A DNA stretch of 64,000 nt from Marinobacter sp. F4218. GTDB taxonomy: Bacteria; Pseudomonadota; Gammaproteobacteria; Pseudomonadales; Oleiphilaceae. Of the stretch, positions 17,278-28,516 are shown in pieces (the first letter of the stretch is position 1; each line of letters opens with the position of its first letter). The DNA lies in assembly GCF_019443085.1 (NCBI RefSeq), contig NZ_JAHZIL010000003.1, positions 434,001-498,000 of the forward strand, read 5' to 3'. The position numbers were made by a program, and so were the translations under genes. The notes below the pieces were generated by a model. That model searched no databases, was not told where the DNA came from, and was given only the letters and a program-made list of their open reading frames with translations.

Positions 17278-19176
17278 TCAGAATGAGTAGGAAACACTCA
17301 CGGTTGCGAAATCACGGTCAGTTAACTCGTTATACGGCTTTCCGCCGAAAAAGTTCGTGTAACCGATATTACCGGTGATTTTATTCTGATAAATCGCTTC
17401 CACAGAGAGGCCAACTGCCTTGCTGCCCTCGTTGAACGCACCGCCTGGCTGCGGGCTGTAACCCTGCACGTCATGAGACCAGGCCAGCTGTGGGCGCAGG
17501 TTTACACCCGCGAACACGTTGGGGTAATCCCAAACGAAGCGTGCACGGTAACCCCAGGAGAAGTCTGTAGTGAACCCTTCGTTGTTGCAGTAGTTGGTGT
17601 TGATATTGGCACCCGCCTGACAGAAATCGCCAGTGAAGTTTTCGCCAACAACCGGCAGGGTTCCGATGCCGTAGGTGCCCGAGCGGCCGTAACGAGCTTC
17701 GTCGTATTCCGGCAGGTCATGGATGTAGGTTGCGCCGAACTCGGTGATGAAGGACAGTCGGCTGGCCCCCATAACCTGGTCGAAAAACTTGATCAGGGTA
17801 AACTGTGCCTGAGACACGTTAAAGCGGTCATAACCCGCAACCGCCTTGCCCGCGAGGTTGGCGCCACCGCTCTCTTCAAGACGCTGGGCTTCCAGCTTGC
17901 TCAGAACTTCGCCGTTGGGGCCGCGCTGCTGGAGACCGCCGTAGATCAGCTCGAACGCGTTCCACTGCAGCGGCACGTTGTCACGGAAGCTGTATTCCGC
18001 ACCCAATGACCAGCCACTCACGGTTGTGTTGATGCTGACGCCGTACAGGTTGATATTCTCCGGGTACTCAATGAAGTAGCTCGGGAAGGTTGAGGACGGC
18101 AGCGAGGGATCGCTCGCCTGGGTCGCACTCGGGCTGGACGGGTTGTTGACCAGACCACTGACGTACGGCAGACGGCTGTTGTACTTGATGTAATAGAAAC
18201 CAAGCTCGGAATCGTTCAGGGCCGGAACGTACCAGCGCATGGCCACACCGAACTGGTCTTTGGAATCCGCTTCCTGGTCCCCAAGACGTGGAGCAATGAA
18301 GCCCTGGGCTAACGCCTGGGAGTCCGGCAACTGACCGGCCAGAAGAACCGGGCCACAGCCATCCGAGGCGAAGTCGTTGGTTGAGAAGAACGTACCGCAG
18401 TCATCCGCCTTTACCGGCTCCCAGTCTGCCTGCACGAAGGTTTCCAGCGTGATGTTCTCGGTTACACCCGCGGACGCATAGAACATCTCCACCGGCAGCA
18501 GTGCGTCTTTCAGCTCGGCACCGGGAGCCCGGAAGGCCGGCACGTCAACCGGGTTGATGACGTTGATGCCACCCTGGATGAATGTGCTCTCGCCCCAGCT
18601 CAGCACCTGGCGGCCATAACGAAGGCTGACTGGCACGTTTCCGAAATACCAGTCTGTGAAGACGTAGGCGTCCAGCAGCTCGCCACCGGAGGCGTTGTCT
18701 TTGGCTTTCCGGTTCAGTTCACGCTGCTGACCCACGAAGTCAACGGCACGGTTCTCATCTTTCAGCTCAAAGTCGTACCAGTAGCGGCCACGAAGCAGAC
18801 CACCAACGCGAGTAAGCACATCACTGTCGACGTTGTAGTTCAGGAACAGTTCACTGTTGCCCTTGGCGATCTTCGAGTAGGTTTTCCCTTTCTCGAAGTT
18901 CAGGTTACCGTCGTCGTAGTTGTTGGTAGAGGCGCCAATGTTCTCCAGTGCTCCGCCTGGAGCGTACTCTGGCCCGAGGTTACCCTGGGCGATCAGGCGC
19001 TTGTCCTGGTCCTCCAGTCGCCAACCAGCACCCGCAGACAGCGTGGTGTTGAACTGGGCTTCGACATCCCCCATGTAGAATGAGTAAGCGGCGGCCTGGC
19101 CAGACATTCCGGCGGCTACTGCCACGGCCAGCGGTAATTTGGTCCAACGCTGCCATTGCTGAGTTTTTCTTGTCAT
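17278..19176 (-). CDS. DUF1302 outer-membrane protein
   Basis: Probable outer-membrane barrel of 632 residues, family DUF1302, with the conserved opening around YSFYMGDVEAQFNTTLSAGAG just after the signal peptide and a terminal ATVSVSYSF with Phe last. I chose ATG 19176, with GGAG ten bases upstream. A GTG at 19230 would add 18 hydrophilic residues before the signal peptide and is unlikely. It is the first gene of the pair with DUF1329. The related Pseudomonas aeruginosa cluster (PA3921-PA3925, from memory) also holds a LuxR regulator, an acyl-CoA ligase and a thiolase, which suggests fatty-acid or lipid uptake. Confidence 0.9.
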   Translation of the reverse strand: MTRKTQQWQRWTKLPLAVAVAAGMSGQAAAYSFYMGDVEAQFNTTLSAGAGWRLEDQDKRLIAQGNLGPEYAPGGALENIGASTNNYDDGNLNFEKGKTYSKIAKGNSELFLNYNVDSDVLTRVGGLLRGRYWYDFELKDENRAVDFVGQQRELNRKAKDNASGGELLDAYVFTDWYFGNVPVSLRYGRQVLSWGESTFIQGGINVINPVDVPAFRAPGAELKDALLPVEMFYASAGVTENITLETFVQADWEPVKADDCGTFFSTNDFASDGCGPVLLAGQLPDSQALAQGFIAPRLGDQEADSKDQFGVAMRWYVPALNDSELGFYYIKYNSRLPYVSGLVNNPSSPSATQASDPSLPSSTFPSYFIEYPENINLYGVSINTTVSGWSLGAEYSFRDNVPLQWNAFELIYGGLQQRGPNGEVLSKLEAQRLEESGGANLAGKAVAGYDRFNVSQAQFTLIKFFDQVMGASRLSFITEFGATYIHDLPEYDEARYGRSGTYGIGTLPVVGENFTGDFCQAGANINTNYCNNEGFTTDFSWGYRARFVWDYPNVFAGVNLRPQLAWSHDVQGYSPQPGGAFNEGSKAVGLSVEAIYQNKITGNIGYTNFFGGKPYNELTDRDFATVSVSYSF

Positions 19177-19544
19177 TGGAAGGCTACTCCATTGTTGTTC
19201 TGAGTCGCTGCTCTGATTATTGGTGTTCACGATGTATTGGAGGCTTCATGCACAGTGCTCGTGATGTTGGCACTATAGCTAACGCTGTCGAGCGCTTTGA
19301 TCAGTCAAAAGTATGATTTTGCCCTAACACCCCATTAACCAGCGGGTTTCCTCGCACCGCTTCACTATAGACAACTATTCTGGATGCAACCACTTTGGTT
19401 TGATGGGATTTTCCTGTTCAAGGCCGGATCATTGCAGTGGCCAATGCACCGCGATTCAACGGGAGGATATTGAAGGAGGGTGGAACGTCGGAAGGGGTAG
19501 AGACAGCCCAGTCCATCCTTGGCCCGGGCCGTTCAGTCAGTGAG
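19177..19544. other. Intergenic control region between DUF1302 and thiolase genes
   Basis: A 368-base stretch without a convincing gene. It holds the upstream region of the DUF1302 gene and the 3' flank of the thiolase gene. On the minus strand there is a -10-like TATAGT (19277-19272) without a -35, and the dyad TTTGA-TCAG-TCAAA (19296-19309) over the -35 position. A GGCCCGGGCC palindrome lies near 19520, but I see no clear thiolase terminator. Confidence 0.6.
19272..19309 (-). promoter_or_regulatory. Candidate activator-dependent promoter of the DUF1302 operon
   Basis: Minus-strand -10 TATAGT at 19277-19272 with no recognisable -35. The dyad TTTGA/TCAAA (19296-19309) is centred about 38 bases before the expected start of transcription, near where class II activators bind. 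Its use by the adjacent LuxR-type regulator is inference. Confidence 0.35.
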
Positions 19545-20729
19545 TTACAGCAACTCAATCGCCATGGCGGTTGCCTCACCACCGCCGATACACAGCGCCG
19601 CGACGCCCTTCTTCTTGCCATAATGCTGCAACGCGTACATCAGTGTGACCAGCAACCGGGATCCCGTGGAGCCTACCGGGTGCCCCTGGGCACAGGCGCC
19701 ACCGTGGACGTTGACCTTCTCCGGATCGAGCCCGAGCTCGCGAATCGGCATCATTGCGACCATCGCAAAGGCTTCGTTGATCTCGAACAGGTCAACATCT
19801 TCTTTTGACCAGCCGGTTTTCCCCAGCAACGTCTCGATGGCACCGACCGGAGCGCAGGTAAACTCGGACGGATGCTGGGACTGCGTACTGTGGCCCACGA
19901 TTCGTGCCAACGGCTTGAGGCCACGCTTCTCCGCCTCAGATTCCCGCATGAGCACGAGCGCAGATGCGCCGTCGGAAATTGAGGACGCGTTGGCCGCCGT
20001 TACGGTGCCATCCTTGCTGAACGCCGGACGCAGCGTGGGAATCTTTTCAATATTGGCATTGAAGGGCTGTTCATCATCCTCAACCACGGTGTCGCCCTTG
20101 CGTGACTTGACCGTAACCGGGGTGATTTCAGCCTTCAGAAGACCTTCTTCGATCGCCCGCTGGGCCCGCTTGAGGGAATTGATGGCATAGTCGTCCATCT
20201 CTTCACGGGTATAGCCCTTCTTATCTGCCATCTCCTGGGCGAAGGCACCCATCAGACGGCCGGTTTCGGCGTCTTCCAGACCGTCCAGAAACATGTGATC
20301 CTGAGCCGTATCGCCAGGGCCCATACGATATCCCTTGCGGGCATTGGGCAAGATGTAGGGGGCATTGGACATGCTCTCCATGCCGCCGGCGACCATGATG
20401 TCATTGCTGCCCGCCTTGATCAGGTCATGGGCAAACATGGCCGCTTTCATGCCGGAACCGCACAGCTTGTTGATGGTTGTGGCACCGGTATTGTCCGGAA
20501 GCCCGGCCTTACGCATGGCCTGACGGGCTGGCCCCTGCTTCAGACCCGCAGGCAGAACGTTGCCCATGATCACTTCCTGCACGTCGGCAGGCTGAAGTCC
20601 GGCGCGCTTGACTGCCTCTGCGATGGTAATGGCACCAAGCTCGGGCGCACTGACCGCCGAGAGGCTGCCCTGGAAGCCGCCCATCGGGGTGCGGACGCCG
20701 CTGACAATCACTACATTATCGTTGCTCAT
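19545..20729 (-). CDS. Acetyl-CoA C-acyltransferase (thiolase)
   Basis: Thiolase of 394 residues that makes or cleaves 3-ketoacyl-CoA. All catalytic parts are present: nucleophile Cys90 (KLCGSGM), NEAFA, His350 (GHPVGSTG) and Cys380 (CIGGGEA). Sequence style is closest to acetyl-CoA acetyltransferase (AtoB/PhaA-like), but FadA-like beta-oxidation use cannot be excluded. It lies upstream of the DUF1302 operon on the same strand, with 368 bases between, so it probably has its own transcript. Its place beside a lipid-uptake-like module supports a role in fatty-acid breakdown. Confidence 0.93.
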   Translation of the reverse strand: MSNDNVVIVSGVRTPMGGFQGSLSAVSAPELGAITIAEAVKRAGLQPADVQEVIMGNVLPAGLKQGPARQAMRKAGLPDNTGATTINKLCGSGMKAAMFAHDLIKAGSNDIMVAGGMESMSNAPYILPNARKGYRMGPGDTAQDHMFLDGLEDAETGRLMGAFAQEMADKKGYTREEMDDYAINSLKRAQRAIEEGLLKAEITPVTVKSRKGDTVVEDDEQPFNANIEKIPTLRPAFSKDGTVTAANASSISDGASALVLMRESEAEKRGLKPLARIVGHSTQSQHPSEFTCAPVGAIETLLGKTGWSKEDVDLFEINEAFAMVAMMPIRELGLDPEKVNVHGGACAQGHPVGSTGSRLLVTLMYALQHYGKKKGVAALCIGGGEATAMAIELL

Positions 20730-20816
20730 ACATGGATCTCTCTGTCGTTTTCATTGGGACCATTAAAACTGCGTCCTCGCTTACGATTCAGTGGTGCTGA
20801 ATTCTTATGATGTTTG

Positions 20817-21950
20817 TCAGGGTTTGTGAGGCGCCTCGAGGTACTCCCGCGACTGCATCTCCAACAACCGGGATTCAGTGCGTTCGAACTCGAACTCCAG
20901 ACGCCCCCCGGAATACAGCTCGGTAATCGGGGCAGCGGCGGAGATGATCACCTTGACGTTGCGATCGTAGAATTCGTCCACCATGTTAATAAACCTTCGC
21001 GCCTGATCATCCTTCTCGCGGCCAAGTATCGGCACATTGCTGATGATGATTGCGTGGAACTGTCGGGCCAGCTCGATGTAATCATTCTGACTGCGGGGGC
21101 CATCGCAGACATCCTTGAAATCAAACCAGACCACGTCGTCGGCGTGCGCTCGAGCGGGTATCTTGCGGCCGTTTATTTCCATGCTCTTGCTGTGCTTGCC
21201 TGCTTCCACGGCAAGAGCATCAAAACTGGTCCGCAAACTGACATCCGCATCCTCGTCAAGCGGGGAGTGGAACAGCTCTGCCTGCTCCAGCGTTCTCAGG
21301 CGGTAATCAACACCGCCATCGACGTTCACAACGTCGGTATGCTTCTTGACCAGTGCGATCGCGGGCAAAAACCGCGCCCTTTGCAGCCCATCCTTATAAA
21401 GGCCATCCGGGACGATGTTGGAGGTACATACAAGCGTCACCCCCCGGCTGAACAAACCGTCCATCAGCGTCGCGAGAATCATGGCATCGCCAATATCCGA
21501 CACAAAGAACTCGTCGAAACAGATAACCCGGGCTTCATCCGCAAACTTCCTGGACACCAGGTCCAGTGGATTCTTCTCACCCTTAAGGGACTTGAGTTCA
21601 TTGTGAACCCGCTGCATGAACCGATGGAAATGCACCCGCATCTTGCGATCGAACGGCAGTGACTCGTAGAACGTATCCATCAAATAGGTTTTGCCACGGC
21701 CAACCCCGCCCCAGAAGTACAGCCCCTTAACAGGATCTTCCTTGCCTTTCTTCAGTTTTCGGCGCAACTTGGCCATCGCACCGTTACGGTCACTTTCCGC
21801 CTCAACGAGTTTGTCGTACAGTGACTGGAGTCGCCTGACAGCGTCTTCCTGTGCCGGGTCTTTCTGAAATTCCGGACGCTCAAGATCCTTCTGGTAACGC
21901 TCCCAAGGGGTCAAGTTTGCACTGACGTCTGAGGACATAACTTCTGTCAT
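20817..21950 (-). CDS. zapE: Cell division ATPase ZapE (AFG1-like)
   Basis: AAA-type ATPase of 377 residues, equal to E. coli ZapE (375), which acts on FtsZ rings during late division and under stress. Walker A GGVGRGKT is at residues 81-88, and Walker B ICFDEF lies near 145. ATG 21950 is chosen because it gives the MTEVM...TPWERYQKD start; the frame extends upstream, but those residues do not look like the family. It diverges from zapG across 195 bases. Confidence 0.93.
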   Translation of the reverse strand: MTEVMSSDVSANLTPWERYQKDLERPEFQKDPAQEDAVRRLQSLYDKLVEAESDRNGAMAKLRRKLKKGKEDPVKGLYFWGGVGRGKTYLMDTFYESLPFDRKMRVHFHRFMQRVHNELKSLKGEKNPLDLVSRKFADEARVICFDEFFVSDIGDAMILATLMDGLFSRGVTLVCTSNIVPDGLYKDGLQRARFLPAIALVKKHTDVVNVDGGVDYRLRTLEQAELFHSPLDEDADVSLRTSFDALAVEAGKHSKSMEINGRKIPARAHADDVVWFDFKDVCDGPRSQNDYIELARQFHAIIISNVPILGREKDDQARRFINMVDEFYDRNVKVIISAAAPITELYSGGRLEFEFERTESRLLEMQSREYLEAPHKP

Positions 21951-22145
21951 TGAGGAATTCCCGGAGGTTGGTCGTAAAATTTTGGGCGCCGTATTGTCGC
22001 GCATTTCGCGATTTTTCGCCACGCCGGGCATTTCTGAAGCAATACGACGATTGGCGCAGGATACAATCATGGGCTGATTGCTCTTCCGGCGTTATACTCG
22101 GAAGTGGTGCGAGGCTAATTTCCAGGTAAAAGGACGACACAGCAT

Positions 22146-22577
22146 ATGACAAACCTGATTCTGGCAGCGATTGCCGCGTTGATTGTGGGCATCGTCATCG
22201 GGGTAGTTGTTGGCCGCTCCGGGCAAGGAACCACGCTTAGACAGCGTCGGGCGGAACAGCAGATTGAAGAACTGAGAAGCGAATATACCCGCTACCAGGC
22301 CCAGGTGAACGAACACTTTATGGAGTCGGCCCACCTGCTGCGTCGTTTCAATGACGCCTACCGCGACGTCAACCAGCACATGGCCCGCGGCGCAAACCGG
22401 CTGTGCAACGACGAGGAATGGATGGAAGAGCTGGCCCAGGAAACCTCCAGGAAACGTCTGGAGGAAGTCAGCGATGACGGCGTCGAACCGCCACGCGACT
22501 ACGCGCCAAAAACCGACCCGGGTGCCTCAGGCACATTGGCGGAAGGTTTCGGCCTCCCGAAAAAAGAGAAGGCCTGA
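22146..22577 (+). CDS. zapG: ZapG / YhcB family protein (DUF1043)
   Basis: Inner-membrane protein of 143 residues with one N-terminal helix (4-22, AAIAALIVGIVIGVVVG), a coiled-coil segment (about 28-70) and the DUF1043 signature HFMESAHLLRRFNDAYRDVNQH. YhcB/ZapG interacts with division and cell-wall elongation proteins in E. coli. A TATACT at 22092-22097 may serve as -10. The stop is four bases from the stop of the convergent NIF3 gene. Confidence 0.88.
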   Translation: MTNLILAAIAALIVGIVIGVVVGRSGQGTTLRQRRAEQQIEELRSEYTRYQAQVNEHFMESAHLLRRFNDAYRDVNQHMARGANRLCNDEEWMEELAQETSRKRLEEVSDDGVEPPRDYAPKTDPGASGTLAEGFGLPKKEKA

Positions 22578-22581
22578 TCAG

Positions 22582-23325
22582 TCAGACCGGGTTGTCGCAA
22601 TCGATAAATTGGTGCGTCAGCCCGAATTCCTGCGCCAAAGCCTGGCCAAGCGCCTGTACGCCGTAACGCTCAGTGGCGTGATGACCCGCCGCATAGTAAT
22701 GGATGCCGCACTCGCGTGCCGTGTGAGTGGTAGGCTCTGAAATTTCGCCACTGATGTAGGCGTCCAATCCAGCCTCCAGTGCCGTTCCAATGAACCCTTG
22801 GGCAGCGCCCGTGCACCAGCCAATCCGTTTAATCTCAGACCTGCCTTCACCTACCCGCAGCGGCGACCGACCCAGCTTCTGTTCAATGTACTGACCAAAG
22901 CGGTCCGGACTCATGGCTTCTGTGAGTTCGCCCTCCCAGACCAGCCCACCAAGTGGCCTTGGATTTTCTATACCCAGGACATCCGCCAACTGGCGATTGT
23001 TGCCGTAAACCGGGTGATCGTCCAGCGGGAGGTGGTGAGCGACCAGATTGATGTCGTGATCCAGTAATTGCTTCAGGCGGTCACGCTTCATCCCCCGAAT
23101 ACGCTGATCCTCGCCCTTCCAGAAGTAACCGTGATGGACAAGAATCATGTCGGCGCCCGCTTCGATGGCCGCATCGATCAGTGCCCGAGACGCGGTTACG
23201 CCACTGACAAGGGCTCGAACCTCCTCTTTGCCTTCAACTTGGAGACCGTTGGGGCAATAATCCTGGAAGTTGTCCGGCTGGAGCCACTCGTCAATTTTGC
23301 GAAGGATTTCATTACGGTTGGCCAT
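22582..23325 (-). CDS. NIF3 / YbgI-family metal-binding protein
   Basis: Member of the NIF3 (YbgI, DUF34) family, 247 residues, often labelled GTP cyclohydrolase 1 type 2 without firm proof. The dinuclear metal ligands are visible: LVHHGYFW near residue 62 and the C-terminal GHHATERYG. The opening DYCPNGLQVEG is a family hallmark. It is the last gene in a run with hisC (67-base gap), an order also known from Pseudomonas. Confidence 0.92.
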   Translation of the reverse strand: MANRNEILRKIDEWLQPDNFQDYCPNGLQVEGKEEVRALVSGVTASRALIDAAIEAGADMILVHHGYFWKGEDQRIRGMKRDRLKQLLDHDINLVAHHLPLDDHPVYGNNRQLADVLGIENPRPLGGLVWEGELTEAMSPDRFGQYIEQKLGRSPLRVGEGRSEIKRIGWCTGAAQGFIGTALEAGLDAYISGEISEPTTHTARECGIHYYAAGHHATERYGVQALGQALAQEFGLTHQFIDCDNPV

Positions 23326-23392
23326 AGCTCGTCTCCTGTCTGACTATTCCTGGAAGATCGTCCTGGCTCTGCAGGCTCGCCCGGACCGGAGG

Positions 23393-24445
23393 CTACAGAG
23401 ACTGAAGCCCCTTGATCAGAGCATCATTCTGCTCCGGCGTACCAATTGTGATTCGCAGGAAATCGCTGATTCTTGGCTTACTGAAGTGACGAACGATGAT
23501 GCCCTGCTCTCTCAAACCCTGGGCAAGCAACTCACCCGCTTGCGACTTGTGGCGGGCGAACACAAAATTCGCCCTGGACGGTAGCACTTCGAAATCCAGC
23601 TTTTCCAGGGCAGCGCTCAAGCGTTCACGCTCGGCAATGACTCCGTCGCAGCATTTCCGGAACCAGGCTTCATCCTCGTAGGCCGCCTTCGCGCCGGCCA
23701 GAGCCAGCCGATCCAGTGGGTAACTGTTGAAGCTGTTCTTGACCCGGTTGAGGGCTTCAATCAGGTCCGGATGACCGACCGCGAAGCCAACGCGCAGCCC
23801 AGCCAAAGACCGGGCCTTGGACAGCGTCTGTGAAACCAGAAGGTTGGGATAGGCATCCACCAGGGTAATGGCACTCTCGCCGCCAAAATCGATGTAGGCT
23901 TCGTCAACCACCACCACCCGGTCGGGATTTGCTTTCAGGATTTCCTCTACCTTGGCGAGCTCCAGGTAACGCCCGGTGGGGGCGTTGGGATTCGGAAAAA
24001 TCACGCCGCCGTTGGGTTGCCTGAAATCATCGGGATTGATTTCGAACGTATCCGTCAGCGGAATTTTCTTGCCTTCAATGTTGTACAGGCCGCAGTAAAC
24101 CGGATAGAAGCTGTACGTCACATCTGGAAACAGGACGGGTTCGCCGTGCTGGAAAAGACCATAGAAAATGTGCGCCAGGACTTCGTCTGAACCGTTGCCC
24201 AGGAAAACCTGCTCCGGCTTGACCTTATGGTAGCCGGCGATGGTTTGGCGAAGGCTATCGCCTTCCGGGTCCGGGTAGAGACGGAGGTTGTCGTTCAGTT
24301 CCGCCTGAATGGCCTCAATCACCCGGGGTGACGGGCCAAACGGATTTTCATTGGTATTCAGTTTGACCAGGTTAGCCATTTTAGGCTGTTCACCTGGCAC
24401 ATACGGGACCAGGTCATTGACCTTAGGGCTCCAAAACTTGCTCAT
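23393..24445 (-). CDS. hisC: Histidinol-phosphate aminotransferase HisC
   Basis: PLP-dependent aminotransferase of histidine synthesis that converts imidazole acetol phosphate to histidinol phosphate. The Schiff-base lysine is Lys210 ([13 protein letters not shown]). The [20 protein letters not shown] and VVDEAYIDF motifs are typical. Length 350 is normal. It follows hisD after 35 bases. Confidence 0.96.
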   Translation of the reverse strand: MSKFWSPKVNDLVPYVPGEQPKMANLVKLNTNENPFGPSPRVIEAIQAELNDNLRLYPDPEGDSLRQTIAGYHKVKPEQVFLGNGSDEVLAHIFYGLFQHGEPVLFPDVTYSFYPVYCGLYNIEGKKIPLTDTFEINPDDFRQPNGGVIFPNPNAPTGRYLELAKVEEILKANPDRVVVVDEAYIDFGGESAITLVDAYPNLLVSQTLSKARSLAGLRVGFAVGHPDLIEALNRVKNSFNSYPLDRLALAGAKAAYEDEAWFRKCCDGVIAERERLSAALEKLDFEVLPSRANFVFARHKSQAGELLAQGLREQGIIVRHFSKPRISDFLRITIGTPEQNDALIKGLQSL

Positions 24446-24480
24446 GGGATTCAGGCTCCGGGGAGAAAAATGGCGAGCGC

Positions 24481-25788
24481 TCAGTCTTCGATACGGTACT
24501 CGGCCGATCGGGCATGGGCGGTGAGTCCCTCACCCCTGGCCAGAACAGAGGCCACCCGACCCATGCGGTCGGCACCGGCCGCACTGAAACCGATGATCGA
24601 CGATCGCTTCTGGAAATCGTAGACCCCCAGGGGCGAGGAAAACCGCGCCGTACCACTGGTCGGGAGAACGTGGTTCGGCCCCGCACAATAGTCGCCCAGC
24701 GCTTCCGCCGTGAATCGACCCATGAAGATGGCTCCAGCGTGGCGGATTTCTTCCACCAGCGCTTCCGGGTTCTCAACCGAGAGCTCCAGGTGCTCCGGCG
24801 CAATGCGATTCGAGACCGCCGCCGCTTCACTCAGATCAGCGACTTCAATCAGAGCCGCCCGACTGCCCATGGACTCCGCGATAATTTCGGAACGCTCCAT
24901 GGTAGGCAGCAACTTGTTGACGCTGGCCTCGACTGCATCGAGAAATGCCGCATCCGGACTGATCAGGATCGACTGGGCCTGCTCGTCGTGCTCCGCCTGG
25001 GAGAACAGATCCATGGCGATCCAGTCCGGGTCAGTCTGGCCATCGCAGATCACCAGGATTTCAGACGGGCCGGCAATCATATCGATACCGACGGTACCGA
25101 AGACTTCACGTTTTGCCGTGGCAACAAAAATGTTGCCCGGACCCACGATCTTGTCGACCGCAGGGATGGTTTCCGTGCCGTAGGCCAGTGCGCCTACAGC
25201 CTGGGCGCCACCCACAGTAAACACCCGGTCTACACCCGCAATCGCAGCAGCGGCGAGGACCATGTCGTTCACCACCCCATCAGGCGTAGGAACCACCATG
25301 ACCACCTCGCTGACACCGGCAACCTTGGCGGGAATCGCATTCATCAGCACCGATGAAGGATAGGCTGCCTTGCCACCTGGCACATACAGTCCCGCCCGGT
25401 CCAGCGGCGTCACCTTCTGGCCGAGCACGGTGCCATCTTCATCCTCGTACTGCCACGACTGCTGATTCTGGCGCTCGTGATAGTCGCGTATACGGTCGGC
25501 GGCCTTCTCCAGTGCGATACGTTGATCCTGAGGGATCGCGTCAAGCGCCTTTTGCAGGCGCCCCTGATCCATTTCCAGTTCGGCAACACCACGAACCTTG
25601 AGACGATCGAACTTCTCGGTAAATTCCAGAACCGCAGCGTCTCCGCGGGTTTTCACTTCATGCAGGATATGACGAACCGATTCATTCACCTGATGATCAA
25701 CGCTGTCATCCCAGGCCAACAGCTTGGCCAGTGCACTGTCGAAGTCACTTTGGGAGGCATTCAATCGTGTGATGTTGATATCGGTCAT
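24481..25788 (-). CDS. hisD: Histidinol dehydrogenase HisD
   Basis: Zinc enzyme that carries out the last two oxidations to histidine with NAD. Length 435. Visible motifs: [44 protein letters not shown] with catalytic and metal His residues, and [19 protein letters not shown]. It lies between hisG and hisC on the same strand; the other his genes are not in the window. Confidence 0.97.
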   Translation of the reverse strand: MTDINITRLNASQSDFDSALAKLLAWDDSVDHQVNESVRHILHEVKTRGDAAVLEFTEKFDRLKVRGVAELEMDQGRLQKALDAIPQDQRIALEKAADRIRDYHERQNQQSWQYEDEDGTVLGQKVTPLDRAGLYVPGGKAAYPSSVLMNAIPAKVAGVSEVVMVVPTPDGVVNDMVLAAAAIAGVDRVFTVGGAQAVGALAYGTETIPAVDKIVGPGNIFVATAKREVFGTVGIDMIAGPSEILVICDGQTDPDWIAMDLFSQAEHDEQAQSILISPDAAFLDAVEASVNKLLPTMERSEIIAESMGSRAALIEVADLSEAAAVSNRIAPEHLELSVENPEALVEEIRHAGAIFMGRFTAEALGDYCAGPNHVLPTSGTARFSSPLGVYDFQKRSSIIGFSAAGADRMGRVASVLARGEGLTAHARSAEYRIED

Positions 25789-25877
25789 GTATCAAATCCT
25801 TCAAGGAATTTATGACTTGCTCAGGTTGATTTCCGGTATGGGTCAGGAGAAGTGGTCGGACAAGGCGCTTCTTACCC

Positions 25878-26519
25878 CTAAGTACGCCGCCTATCCACCG
25901 CAGCAGACATCTTTTCGATTATGGGGTTTATCTTCTCGTGTTTCATCTTCATGGACGCACGGTTCACCACTAGGCGGCTGCTGATGTGTTCGATCAGTTC
26001 CCGCGCCTCCAGGCCATTGGCCTTGAGGGTATTCCCGGTATCCACAATATCGACAATTTCATCCGCCAGGCCAAGAATTGGCGCCAACTCCATGGCTCCA
26101 TACAACTTGATGATGTCTGCCTGACGCCCCTGCGCCGAGTAATAACGACGCGCGAGGTTAACGAACTTGGTCGCCACCTTGATGCGACCGGCAGGGGGCG
26201 CCTGGTCCTTGGGCCCGGCTGTCATCAGACGGCAGCGGGAGATGTTCAGATCAAGCGGCTCATAAAGACCTTCCCCCCCATGTTCCATCAGCACATCCTT
26301 GCCGGTGACACCAAGATCCGCACCGCCGTACTGAACGTAGGTCGGCACGTCGGTGGCGCGGATGATCAGCACCCGCACGTTGGGATCCGTGGTGGGGAAC
26401 ACCAGCTTGCGGGATTTCTTGATGTCGTCGACCAACTCGATACCGGCCTCCGCCAGCAACGGCAGGGTCTCCTCGAGGATTCGCCCCTTCGACAATGCGA
26501 TGGTGATGGAATCTGTCAT
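25878..26519 (-). CDS. hisG: ATP phosphoribosyltransferase HisG, short form
   Basis: First enzyme of histidine synthesis, joining ATP and PRPP. The start [14 protein letters not shown] (ATG 26519, GGAAG seven bases upstream) gives 213 residues. That is the short form, which lacks the C-terminal histidine-binding regulatory domain and needs the HisS-like partner HisZ. HisZ is not in this window. [10 protein letters not shown] and [15 protein letters not shown] are family motifs. An ATG 33 bases upstream exists but lies close to the end of murA and gives an atypical start. Confidence 0.95.
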   Translation of the reverse strand: MTDSITIALSKGRILEETLPLLAEAGIELVDDIKKSRKLVFPTTDPNVRVLIIRATDVPTYVQYGGADLGVTGKDVLMEHGGEGLYEPLDLNISRCRLMTAGPKDQAPPAGRIKVATKFVNLARRYYSAQGRQADIIKLYGAMELAPILGLADEIVDIVDTGNTLKANGLEARELIEHISSRLVVNRASMKMKHEKINPIIEKMSAAVDRRRT

Positions 26520-26548
26520 GCGTACTTCCGGTTTCCCTTTTGTCTCTG

Positions 26549-28082
<1,534 letters not shown>

Positions 28083-28117
28083 AAAAAATCCTCGGGTGTT
28101 TTGAAATCAGGGGCGAG

Positions 28118-28146
28118 ATTGTAACCAATTCCGGACTTCGGGTCAG
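28118..28146 (-). promoter_or_regulatory. Candidate internal promoter before ibaG-murA-his
   Basis: Minus strand CTGACC (28146-28141), 17-base spacer, TACAAT (28123-28118): 4/6 and 5/6 consensus matches in the 113-base gap after mlaB, the longest gap of the mla-his run. Confidence 0.5.
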
Positions 28147-28195
28147 CTTTACCGTCCGGTAACCTAAGACCCGGAACGTTTCATTTCGGGGAAAG

Positions 28196-28516
28196 TCAGG
28201 CCGAACCGGAACTGAAGCCGGACAGCTGGTCATCGAGATTGCTGAGGGCAGCAAGTGACGCCAGGCGTTCACTCACCCCTCGATAAGACAGGGAAACGCC
28301 TCGCCGGTTCGCCAGGCGTTGCCAGCAAAGCAACAGGGACAACACCACACTGCTGGCGGTCTTGAGAGTCCCGAGGTCAACGACCAGGTCCACGTTCACC
28401 GTATTGAGCAGCGTCTCGCCCTGCTTGCGCAGAGCAACAACGGAATCTCCATCCACCTCTCCACTGACGGTGAGCACACTGTCGATCATCTCGACCCGGG
28501 GCGCCGGAGCGGTCAT
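28196..28516 (-). CDS. mlaB: Phospholipid retrograde transport protein MlaB (STAS domain)
   Basis: Cytoplasmic STAS-domain protein, 106 residues, that binds MlaF and supports activity of the MlaFEDB complex. The segment DLGTLKTASSVVLSLLL corresponds to the E. coli loop with the key Thr before the helix. The ATG overlaps the mlaC stop by four bases, which points to translational coupling. Sequence similarity among MlaB proteins is weak, so context carries much of the call. Confidence 0.9.
   Translation of the reverse strand: MTAPAPRVEMIDSVLTVSGEVDGDSVVALRKQGETLLNTVNVDLVVDLGTLKTASSVVLSLLLCWQRLANRRGVSLSYRGVSERLASLAALSNLDDQLSGFSSGSA

Noticed and set aside
20814..21662. 282-codon open frame on + opposite zapE
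   Set aside because: zapE Walker motifs are certain on the minus strand.
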